From: Gammaproteobacteria bacterium
GTDB lineage: Bacteria > Pseudomonadota > Gammaproteobacteria > Pseudomonadales > Halieaceae
Length of the DNA: 64,000 nucleotides
Assembly: GCA_030427085.1 (NCBI GenBank)
Contig: JAUHXH010000001.1
Location: 62,001-126,000, forward strand
Direction of reading: 5' to 3'
Each line of letters starts with the position of its first letter. The first letter of the stretch is position 1. The notes under the pieces are model-generated. The model did no database searches. It had not been told where the DNA came from and saw nothing but the letters and a program-made list of their open reading frames with translations. Below, one piece after another: positions 57,119 to 64,000 of this stretch. The position numbers were made by a program, and so were the translations under genes.

Positions 57119-58681
57119 ATGAAGGTGTATTGTCAGGGAGCGTCTGTGAAATTCGGCCGGTTATGTGGCTTGCTGGCCTTCGTGGCTGTGCTCAGCGCCT
57201 GCAGCAGCGGCGCGGGTATCAAGGAAGACTACGCAGGCAACGCCATCGAGTATTCCTTGCCACCGGCGGATACCGGTATCCTGGCCAGTATCGCGCACGA
57301 TATTCAGTCCCGTCACGGCGATGAGTATTCGGGTTTTCATCTGCTGGATTCCAGTTATGACGGCCTGGCCTGGCGGCTGGCCCTGATCGACAGCGCCACT
57401 ACCTCACTCGATATCCAAACCTACCTCTGGTATCCCGACCACAGCGGGCGACTGGTGCTGGAGCGCGCGATACTGGCCGCAGAGCGCGGTGTTCGTGTCC
57501 GAATGATTGTGGATGACCTGATCATGCAAGGCCACGATCAGCTTCTGGTAAATCTCCAGTCCCATGCCAATATTGAGTTTCGCCTGTTCAACCCGTGGGA
57601 GGACCGCGGATCGCTGGTGGAACGGGCCGGTCAGATGCTGGCGGAGATGGAGCGCCTCAACACCCGGATGCACGACAAGCTGATGATTGCGGACGGGCGT
57701 GCGGCGATCATTGGTGGTCGTAATATCGGGGATCATTATTTCGGGCTCAGCGAGACCTACAATTTCCATGACACCGACCTGCTCGGCATCGGCCATATCG
57801 CCGACCAGTCGGCGGCGGCGTTTGACCAGTTCTGGAACAGCGAATGGGTGCTCTCCGCCGAAGCGCTGACCGTGGTGCCCGATGCGGAGGCTGCGGCGCA
57901 AACCCGCCAACAGATGCAGGCGATGATTCAGTCGGCCCCGGAGCTGGCTTCCTTTCCGCGGCAGCCGCGGGATTGGTCGAGCGATCTCACTACGCTCGCA
58001 GCCGAGCTGCACCCTGGTCGTAGCAAGCTGGTATTCGACAGCGCCGAGTCGGAACAGATTGATCAGCGCATGAGCGCGAGCATGTTCAATTTCTTCAACG
58101 TGGCTGAACAGGAGTTGATAATACAAAACGCCTACGTCATCCCCGCCCAGGAAGCGATCGATTTTTTGCAGGCCAAACGGGATGCCGGCGTTCGTATCAG
58201 CCTGCTCACCAACTCCCTGGCTTCCCACGATGTGCCGGCGGTCAATAGCCACTACGAACCTTGGCGGGATGATTTTATTCGCGCAGGTGTGGAACTCTGG
58301 GAGTTGCGGTCCGACCCAGCGATTCAGGCAGAAATTGTTGAAGTGCCACCGATCACTGCCCAGTTTACCGGGCTGCACAGCAAGTGCGCCGTGGCGGACA
58401 GGCGCTATGTCTTTGTCGGCTCGATGAATTTGGACCCACGCTCGTACCACATCAACACTGAAATGGGCGCCATGGTGGACTCCCCTGGCCTGGCAGCGGA
58501 ATTAATCACCGCGCTGCAGCGCAACATGTCCGGTGAGAATTCCTGGCGAGTCGGGCTGGACGACGATGGCGCCTTGTACTGGGAAAACAGTGACGAGCGG
58601 CTCACGCGGCAACCCGCGCGCAACAGTATGCAGCGTGTAATGAACGTCTTGATGAAACTGGGACCCAGGGACCAGTACTGA
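57119..58681 (+). CDS. Phospholipase D-family lipoprotein
   Basis: 520 residues with a lipoprotein signal and lipobox (LCGLLAFVAVLSACSS). Two HKD motifs are present: MHDKLMIADGRAAIIGGRNIGDHYFG near residue 190 and GLHSKCAVADRRYVFVGSMNLDPRS near 420. This is the PLD/cardiolipin-synthase-like arrangement (HxK...N...E/D). The second motif's HSKCAVAD keeps His and Lys. It is exported and envelope-anchored, unlike canonical cardiolipin synthase, so it probably acts on phospholipids at the periplasmic face. A GTG start at 57146 is an alternative. The LssY_C lipoprotein gene follows on the same strand, suggesting an operon. Confidence 0.88.
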   Translation: MKVYCQGASVKFGRLCGLLAFVAVLSACSSGAGIKEDYAGNAIEYSLPPADTGILASIAHDIQSRHGDEYSGFHLLDSSYDGLAWRLALIDSATTSLDIQTYLWYPDHSGRLVLERAILAAERGVRVRMIVDDLIMQGHDQLLVNLQSHANIEFRLFNPWEDRGSLVERAGQMLAEMERLNTRMHDKLMIADGRAAIIGGRNIGDHYFGLSETYNFHDTDLLGIGHIADQSAAAFDQFWNSEWVLSAEALTVVPDAEAAAQTRQQMQAMIQSAPELASFPRQPRDWSSDLTTLAAELHPGRSKLVFDSAESEQIDQRMSASMFNFFNVAEQELIIQNAYVIPAQEAIDFLQAKRDAGVRISLLTNSLASHDVPAVNSHYEPWRDDFIRAGVELWELRSDPAIQAEIVEVPPITAQFTGLHSKCAVADRRYVFVGSMNLDPRSYHINTEMGAMVDSPGLAAELITALQRNMSGENSWRVGLDDDGALYWENSDERLTRQPARNSMQRVMNVLMKLGPRDQY

Positions 58682-58737
58682 ACAGGGCCGTTTCCTTGAT
58701 GACGCCAATTCATCCCAGCGTGTTTGGCAGACTTCCA

Positions 58738-61161
58738 ATGTCGGTGCTCGACCGTGCCTTCCTGTTAGGTGTTGTGCTGTTGCTAACGGCCTGCGGCACC
58801 CAGCACTATGCCGCTCAAACACTGGCAACGCAGCCTTTCCTCGATCGAGCGATCGTGCAAGAGCAGGGCGATGTTACGGTTTCCGTGGCAGTACCCGGCC
58901 AAGCCGAGACCATCCACCTCACCGGCCTGGATCTGTACGATCAGGGCATCCAGCCAGTATGGTTTCGCATTGAGAACCGATCTGCCGACGCACTGCGCTT
59001 CGTGCCGTGGAGCATTGATCGGGACTATTTCTCCCCGCTGGAAGTTGCCTACATGAATCGGCGTGGTTTCAGCGCGAACGGCTACGCAACAATGGAGCGC
59101 TGGTTTCTGGATAGTGGCATGTCGCGGCGCATCGCGCCCGGCGAGGTCCGCGAAGGCCTGGTCTATACGCATTTGATGCCCGGTACCAAGGGTTTCAACC
59201 TCAACTTGCTGACTCCCGAGACGGCGCTCGACTTTACCTTTTTTGTCCCCCTGCCGGGCTTCACCCCGGATTTTGCCGAGGTGAACTTTGCAGAGCTGTA
59301 TCGCCCGGAGGAAATTCACACGGTAGATGCGGAGGGCTTGAAGCGCGTACTGGAGTCGGAATTGCCATGCTGTGCAACCAATCCGGCGGGCGATCGCGCG
59401 GGTGGGATTTTCAACACCGTGCTGGTGGGGCAAGCGGAGACGCTTCGCCGGGCGTTGTTGCGCGGCGGCTGGATTGAAACGGAACGCGATGCCGAGCCCT
59501 TGGACGAAATTGCCCGACAGCAGAGTTATCGCGGCCGCCAGCCCGATGGGATTTACACCATGTCGCGGCAGGAGGGCAATGAGCAACTCAAGCTACACCT
59601 GTGGCTTTCGCCCTGGCGGGTTGAGGGTAAACCGGTCTGGATAGGGCAGACCTACTACGCGAGTAATGTTATCGATCTGGTTCAGCGTTTTCGGCGCTAT
59701 TTGCCAGAGGGAAGTCGATTGAGCGCCTTCTTTGCCAGTGAAAGTATTTCCGCCGATGTCGACAGCGCGCAACGTTTCCTGCTGCAGAACCTGTGGTACA
59801 GCGGCGGGCTTGAACGGGTCGGTTATGTACAGGGTATGGCGCCCGCCACGCTCGACTCGCCCGCCCTCAGCTTTGGCGGTGCCAGCTATTTCACTGACGG
59901 TCGGCGAATGGTGGCCTTTCTGTCGCACGAACCCCGGGCGCTGGACGAGTTGCGCTTTGCGTACGACACCCGGGCTACTGACCTTGTGCGTGAAGCGAGC
60001 GGTGCCGCGAATGACAAGCAGGTGCCACCACCCAATGCACGGATACATTCTCAGCAGGAGGGGCCGCTCACCATTGCTACCGCTGTGCCCACCGCTGAAG
60101 AAACCGAAGCAATATTTGGCGTGGATCTTTACGAGCGCAATATCCAGCCGGTTTGGGTGCAGGTGGAAAACCGAAGCGACAGTTTGATGTACCTGAGTCC
60201 AATGGGATTGGACGCCGCTTACTTCACCGCCCGGGAAGCCGCGCACCGCAGCATCAGCAGGCCGCAGCCCGGCTTTGCCCGCAGTTTCGAGGAGCGGGGG
60301 CACGTTACTTTGAGCATGGCGCCGCGCAGCATTCGGTCGGGTTATATTTTCAGCCGCGTGGACGAGGGGACCAAGTCGTTCAATATCGATGTGGTGGGCG
60401 AAGACAAGGCCTTTCAGATGAGCTTTTTCGTACCGGTGCCCGGTTTAAAGCTCGATCACTACGATGTTGATATCCATGCGCTCTACCCGGCAGAAGAGTA
60501 CCGGGATGTGAGTCGGCAGGAACTGATTGCTGAATTGGAGGCAATGCCATGTTGCGTGGTGGACAAGGGCGGTGACGATCAGGGCGACCCGCTCAACCTG
60601 GTTTTCATCGGCGACTTGAAGTCGATGTACTACGCCTTCATGCGAGCCGGTTGGGACGAAACCGAAACAATTTATAGTGGGTCGTTATGGAAGACGGGCT
60701 TGTCGGCGCTCACCGGAGGCCGCTATCGCTATTCACCTGTCAGCGCGCTCTACGTGTTCCAGCGCGCTCAGGATGTAGCATTGCAGAAGGCGCGGGACAG
60801 CATCCATGAGCGCAATCATCTGCGCCTGTGGATAACGCCGCTACGGTTCGAGGGCAAACCTGTATGGGTGGGCCAGATCAGCCGCGATATCGGTGTGCGC
60901 TTCACCCGCCGAACGATTACCACACACAAAATAGATCCCGATGTGGATGAGGCCCGTGAATACCTGCTGGAAGACCTCGCTTACGCCCAGGCGCTGGAGG
61001 GCTTTGGCTACGTGGGTGGTGTGGGTGCTGCCTCTTACGATGAGCCGCGAGGTAACCTCACCGGAGATCCTTACTTTACCGATGGTCGCCGGGCGGTGAT
61101 GTGGATTGCCAGCGAACCGGTGGGACTTGATGAGGTTACTATCTTCGATTTTTCACAGTGA
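58738..61161 (+). CDS. Lipoprotein with two tandem LssY_C-type repeats
   Basis: About 807 residues; lipobox LLLTACG at residues 14-20. The protein is an internal duplication of a unit of about 390 residues. Each copy has a beta-rich front part (LDLYDQGIQPVWFRIENRS... and VDLYERNIQPVWVQVENRS...) followed by an LssY_C-like part. In the second copy the latter reads LNLVFIGDLKSMYYAFMRAGWDETE, SPVSALYVFQRAQDVALQK, HLRLWITPLRFEGKPVWVGQISRDIG and HKIDPDVDEAREYLLEDLAY; the first copy matches with weaker conservation. LssY_C is normally the tail of PAP2-type membrane proteins; its role is unknown. The frame extends upstream to 58696, with an ATG at 58699. ATG 58738 leads straight into the lipoprotein signal. 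Confidence 0.78.
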   Translation: MSVLDRAFLLGVVLLLTACGTQHYAAQTLATQPFLDRAIVQEQGDVTVSVAVPGQAETIHLTGLDLYDQGIQPVWFRIENRSADALRFVPWSIDRDYFSPLEVAYMNRRGFSANGYATMERWFLDSGMSRRIAPGEVREGLVYTHLMPGTKGFNLNLLTPETALDFTFFVPLPGFTPDFAEVNFAELYRPEEIHTVDAEGLKRVLESELPCCATNPAGDRAGGIFNTVLVGQAETLRRALLRGGWIETERDAEPLDEIARQQSYRGRQPDGIYTMSRQEGNEQLKLHLWLSPWRVEGKPVWIGQTYYASNVIDLVQRFRRYLPEGSRLSAFFASESISADVDSAQRFLLQNLWYSGGLERVGYVQGMAPATLDSPALSFGGASYFTDGRRMVAFLSHEPRALDELRFAYDTRATDLVREASGAANDKQVPPPNARIHSQQEGPLTIATAVPTAEETEAIFGVDLYERNIQPVWVQVENRSDSLMYLSPMGLDAAYFTAREAAHRSISRPQPGFARSFEERGHVTLSMAPRSIRSGYIFSRVDEGTKSFNIDVVGEDKAFQMSFFVPVPGLKLDHYDVDIHALYPAEEYRDVSRQELIAELEAMPCCVVDKGGDDQGDPLNLVFIGDLKSMYYAFMRAGWDETETIYSGSLWKTGLSALTGGRYRYSPVSALYVFQRAQDVALQKARDSIHERNHLRLWITPLRFEGKPVWVGQISRDIGVRFTRRTITTHKIDPDVDEAREYLLEDLAYAQALEGFGYVGGVGAASYDEPRGNLTGDPYFTDGRRAVMWIASEPVGLDEVTIFDFSQ

Positions 61162-61184
61162 GCACTATTCTTCTAAAGTGCTTG

Positions 61185-61844
61185 TTAGTCTGTTTGTTCC
61201 AGCGCCGCCTGATGGGCGCGAGCAAAGCGTACGAGTTGATGGCGGCCCTTCATGTCTAGCTTTACCGCGATGTTGGCGCGGTGGTTTTGCACAGTCCGAT
61301 AGCTGATGTCCATCTCCCGAGCGATTTCCTTGCTGGTGTAAAAGCGTGCTACGCCGGCCAGTACCGTGCGCTCGGTAGCGGTTAGCAGTGCCAATTGCTC
61401 CGTATCGCTGCTATCTGTGTTGGGTACTATCAGTGCGCGGTTGTCGAGTTCTGCGCTGATATAGGTCTCGCCGGCCACCACAGCCTGTAAACAGTCTTCC
61501 AGATCGTCTGTTGCGCTGTCCTTTAACAGGTAAGCGCTGGCACCCAGTTCCAGTGCGCGATCCAGATAAGCGGAGTCGTCGTAGCTGGTAACGATAATGA
61601 CTTTCAGATCGGGCAGCGTTTGTCGGGCGCGCTTTAACACCTCCAACCCATCCATGCCGGGCATGGCCAGATCCAGCAGAGCGATATCGGGTTTCAGGTA
61701 GTTGAGCTGTGACAAGGCTGAGTCGCCGCTTTCGGCCTCGGCCACCAAGCGCAAATGTGGAATTTGAGCCAGTACGTGCTTCAGCCCATGTCGAAATATA
61801 GGATGGTCATCGGCGATGAGTACGGTGGTATTGGGCTGGGTCAT
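61185..61844 (-). CDS. NarL/LuxR-family response regulator
   Basis: About 219 residues. The receiver domain has the acidic pair in VLIADDHPIFRHGL, phosphoacceptor Asp in PDIALLDLAMPGMDG, Thr/Ser in VIIVTSYDDSAYLDRALELGASAYLLKD, and the Lys of LKD. A LuxR-type HTH follows: LLTATERTVLAGVARFYTSKEIAREMDISYRTVQNHRANIAVKLDMKGRHQLVRFA. An in-frame ATG at 61856 adds four residues. It lies 80 bases behind the 7TMR-DISM kinase gene on the same strand, so the pair is a two-component system. Confidence 0.9.
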   Translation of the reverse strand: MTQPNTTVLIADDHPIFRHGLKHVLAQIPHLRLVAEAESGDSALSQLNYLKPDIALLDLAMPGMDGLEVLKRARQTLPDLKVIIVTSYDDSAYLDRALELGASAYLLKDSATDDLEDCLQAVVAGETYISAELDNRALIVPNTDSSDTEQLALLTATERTVLAGVARFYTSKEIAREMDISYRTVQNHRANIAVKLDMKGRHQLVRFARAHQAALEQTD

Positions 61845-61924
61845 CTTTGGGAGCATCGATAATGTGCTAGGGGCCGTGAGTCAGTGTAGGGCGCAGTGCC
61901 GGTGTGCTCAATAAGCAATGATAC

Positions 61925-63841
61925 TCATACCGCCAGCAGGGAGAAGCGAATCTGGGTGCCTTCCATCGGGCTGGTTTCGATACTGAACTCGCCGCCGAAC
62001 AGCTCTACCCGTTCTCTCATGCCGGAAAGGCCGAGCCCGGTGCCAACCGCGGCACCTTGCTCATCCCCGGGAATGAAGCCACTGCCGTCGTCCTTGATTT
62101 GAACCTCCACCCACTGGCCGATAGTTTGGAGTGTATAGATCACTTCGCTGGCGGTCGCGTGTTTCAGGATATTGTTGATGCACTCCTGGCTCACTCGATA
62201 AAGCGTTATGGCATGTTCCTGGGGGAAGCTGTCGGGAATATCGTCTATCGCCAGAGTGAGGTCAATTTCGCTCTGCCTGAAAGCGCGCTCCACGGTGGCA
62301 GTCAGTGCGGTGGCCAATCCCAGACGGCGCAGCATATGCGGGTGAAGGTCGTGGGACAGACCGCGTATATCATGCAGTAACTCCTGTAGCTGCGCTTCTT
62401 GCTGGCGTAACACGACGGCGGAACTCGTGCCGTTCATATCACCAGCCAGACTCGCGATGTTATGTTTCAGTACCAGCACGCTGTGGCCTATGGAGTCGTG
62501 CATAGCACTGGCAATTTTTTCCCGCTCTCGCTCTTGTGCGTCCAGCAGGCGGCGGGTGAAAAACACCTGGGCATCATGCGCGGCTTCTTCCGCCTTCATC
62601 TTTTGCTCCCGAATCTGGTTGACCCGATCGGCAAGCGCCAGCGATAGCAGGACGCCCTCGGCCAGCGCGCCGGCTTCAATTGCGTGGAGTAACAGCGGGT
62701 GATAAGCCACCCAGCCATAGGTGTAGGCAAGGTAGATCACCAGACCGCTCAGCATGGCAAGCATGCTCAGGGCCAGGAAACGGGCCTCTTTGACGCCGCG
62801 TAGGTAGCTGTAAAAAGACACGCCGAGGAAATAGCAGGCACTCAGTAGCAGGAGCACGTGCATGACATTGCCCGTCCAGAAGGCGGGAATTACGTAAATG
62901 CGCAGGGCCAGCATCATACCGAACAGGAGTGTGGCGACAGCAGTGGCCATGGACAATCGCCACAACCAGCGGGACTTCTCACGAATGCCGAGAAAATTAT
63001 TGACGAAAATGACAGCAAAGAAGGCGGCGACACTGGCGATATACAGGATGAAAATGCGTCGCGTGCCCTGTGGATGGATATATTCCGCCGGAAGGGGCGT
63101 GTACTGCAGTACCGCTGCTGCAAGCGCAATGATGTAGCCTACATAGTAAAAATAGGACCTGTCCCGCAGGGCGAAGCCAAAAAACAGGTTGTAGAGGATC
63201 AGCAGGCTAATGCCACCCAGGAACAAGCCCAGCCATAAACGCTTGTTGATCACGTGCCACTGCCAGTCGTCCTCCGCCCAGAGTTGGGGCGCGAAGTTCA
63301 CAGGTACGCCATCCTTCATGCGAATCAGTATCTTCAGCGGTTTGCCGCGGGTGGCTGGCAGTAGAAACGCAACGTCGGCAAATTTAACGCTGCGCGAATC
63401 GTAGGGAAAGGCGAGTCCGGATTGTTGATGGGTGTGAGTGCCGTTGGGAGTGACCAGCCACGCGTCTACCCGGGTGTAGAGGTGGCCGGGTATTTCCAGG
63501 ATCTTTGGCCCCGACGTCAATGCTGCGCCCGGTAGGGTGCCTCGAAACCACATATCCTGGCGATGGCGAGTGAGCATGCCGGAAGAGGAGGGTAAGGCGC
63601 TGAAGGTCAGGCCGGCCGTGCCTGCCAGGACTGCCTCGGGTAACACTTCGCCAGCCGGGCTGTACGCGATCTCAAACAACGCGCGAACATCACGGTCTGG
63701 CGCCGTTTGCGCTGTAGCCGTACCCGTCCACAGCGAAAATGCTGCTAGCAGGACGAGCATAAGCGCTGGCGGCCACACCGCGCCCACGCGGGCTTTTACT
63801 TGGCGTGGCCCATCAAATATTGCTGTTCTGAGCACCACCAT
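61925..63841 (-). CDS. 7TMR-DISM sensor histidine kinase (HisKA_3 type)
   Basis: 638 residues. A signal peptide (LMLVLLAAFSLWTGTATAQ) precedes an extracytoplasmic 7TMR-DISMED2-like beta-sandwich (about residues 50-190), which probably binds a carbohydrate or small ligand. Seven hydrophobic helices (LWLGLFLGGISLLILYNLFFGFAL to LLLHAIEAGALAEGVLLSLAL) follow. A coiled coil then leads to a HisKA_3 dimerisation site with the phosphorylated His in EREREKIASAMHDSIGHSVLVLKHN. The HATPase domain (ECINNILKHATASEV, DDGSGF, GTGLGLSGMRERVELFGGEF) ends the protein. It is the cognate kinase of the NarL-type regulator downstream. The gene is divergent from the partial gene at 63958. Confidence 0.92.
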   Translation of the reverse strand: MVVLRTAIFDGPRQVKARVGAVWPPALMLVLLAAFSLWTGTATAQTAPDRDVRALFEIAYSPAGEVLPEAVLAGTAGLTFSALPSSSGMLTRHRQDMWFRGTLPGAALTSGPKILEIPGHLYTRVDAWLVTPNGTHTHQQSGLAFPYDSRSVKFADVAFLLPATRGKPLKILIRMKDGVPVNFAPQLWAEDDWQWHVINKRLWLGLFLGGISLLILYNLFFGFALRDRSYFYYVGYIIALAAAVLQYTPLPAEYIHPQGTRRIFILYIASVAAFFAVIFVNNFLGIREKSRWLWRLSMATAVATLLFGMMLALRIYVIPAFWTGNVMHVLLLLSACYFLGVSFYSYLRGVKEARFLALSMLAMLSGLVIYLAYTYGWVAYHPLLLHAIEAGALAEGVLLSLALADRVNQIREQKMKAEEAAHDAQVFFTRRLLDAQEREREKIASAMHDSIGHSVLVLKHNIASLAGDMNGTSSAVVLRQQEAQLQELLHDIRGLSHDLHPHMLRRLGLATALTATVERAFRQSEIDLTLAIDDIPDSFPQEHAITLYRVSQECINNILKHATASEVIYTLQTIGQWVEVQIKDDGSGFIPGDEQGAAVGTGLGLSGMRERVELFGGEFSIETSPMEGTQIRFSLLAV

Positions 63842-63892
63842 GGGACCCCTGAAGCGTCTGGTTTTTGGCCTGCCTGAGTACTTCTACTCATT

Positions 63893-63956
63893 GTTTACAC
63901 CCCTCCCAGCCAATAGGGTGTGACTCAAGAATGACCTCACGGACAGGAGTGTAAAC
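63893..63956. promoter_or_regulatory. Inverted repeat spanning the intergenic region before the last gene
   Basis: GTTTACAC (63893-63900) and GTGTAAAC (63949-63956) form an 8-bp inverted pair with 48 bases between. The right arm ends one base before the ATG of the next gene, so binding there could block translation or transcription start. By-eye observation. Confidence 0.35.
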
Positions 63957-63957
63957 C

Positions 63958-64000
63958 ATGCAGTCTGCTCAGACCTACCGCGCACTTGCCGCACTACAGC
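63958..64000 (+). CDS. Start of a gene cut by the window edge
   Basis: An ATG preceded by AGGAG at an 8-base distance opens a frame that runs off the window end. Only 14 residues are visible (MQSAQTYRALAALQ), too few to name a family. It is divergent from the 7TMR-DISM kinase, so it could be a target of that system. Confidence 0.55.
   Translation, partial: MQSAQTYRALAALQ

Overview
The window looks like chromosomal DNA of a Gram-negative, probably marine gammaproteobacterium (perhaps Cellvibrionales/Halieaceae-like; this is an inference from gene content). The signs are outer-membrane systems (a TonB receptor and NodT-type lipoproteins), many lipoproteins and Tat substrates, a complete ectoine-catabolic operon, a sulfatase, an Hcp protein and sigma-54 regulation. 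No rRNA, tRNA, CRISPR array or prophage was seen. One degenerate IS256-family transposase remnant lies at the left edge.

Layout. Bases 1-8,000 form a loosely packed, visibly A/T-richer accessory stretch: transposase remnant, small voltage-gated-type K+ channel, unknown membrane-anchored protein, FG-GAP repeat secreted protein, GNAT acetyltransferase, two secreted proteins with exosortase/PEP-CTERM-like C-terminal anchors, and a SAM methyltransferase. Bases 8,024-15,115 are a + strand hydrolase series: two overlapping exported amidohydrolases (the second without the HxH metal motif), a DUF3604 protein and a sulfatase. Bases 15,269-18,911 hold a TonB-dependent siderophore receptor divergent from a PepSY membrane protein and a 54-residue membrane peptide, with a Fur-box-like sequence between them. 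Bases 18,908-27,761 are a four-gene tripartite RND efflux operon (adaptor, two RND pumps, outer membrane factor). A GAF/winged-helix regulator is divergent from an aldehyde dehydrogenase. Next come an FkbM methyltransferase, a DUF3667 membrane protein and a solitary Hcp.

Bases 33,116-40,616 carry an ectoine-degradation block on the - strand: DoeB2 deacetylase, EctB/DoeD-like transaminase, DoeA ectoine hydrolase and DoeC-like semialdehyde dehydrogenase. An Na+/solute symporter and a lipocalin lie just upstream. Bases 40,851-49,387 are a set of exported hydrolases (DUF6351, type-B carboxylesterase, Tat-exported DapA-like protein, SGNH hydrolase, DUF3237 protein, PHB-depolymerase/feruloyl-esterase-like protein) with an IclR regulator.

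Bases 49,741-57,039 encode a MacAB-type ABC exporter followed by its own sigma-54 response regulator and histidine kinase. A sequence matching the -24/-12 sigma-54 promoter consensus sits in front. Bases 57,119-61,161 carry a phospholipase-D-family lipoprotein and an internally duplicated LssY_C lipoprotein. The window closes with a 7TMR-DISM histidine kinase/NarL-type response regulator pair and the first codons of another gene.
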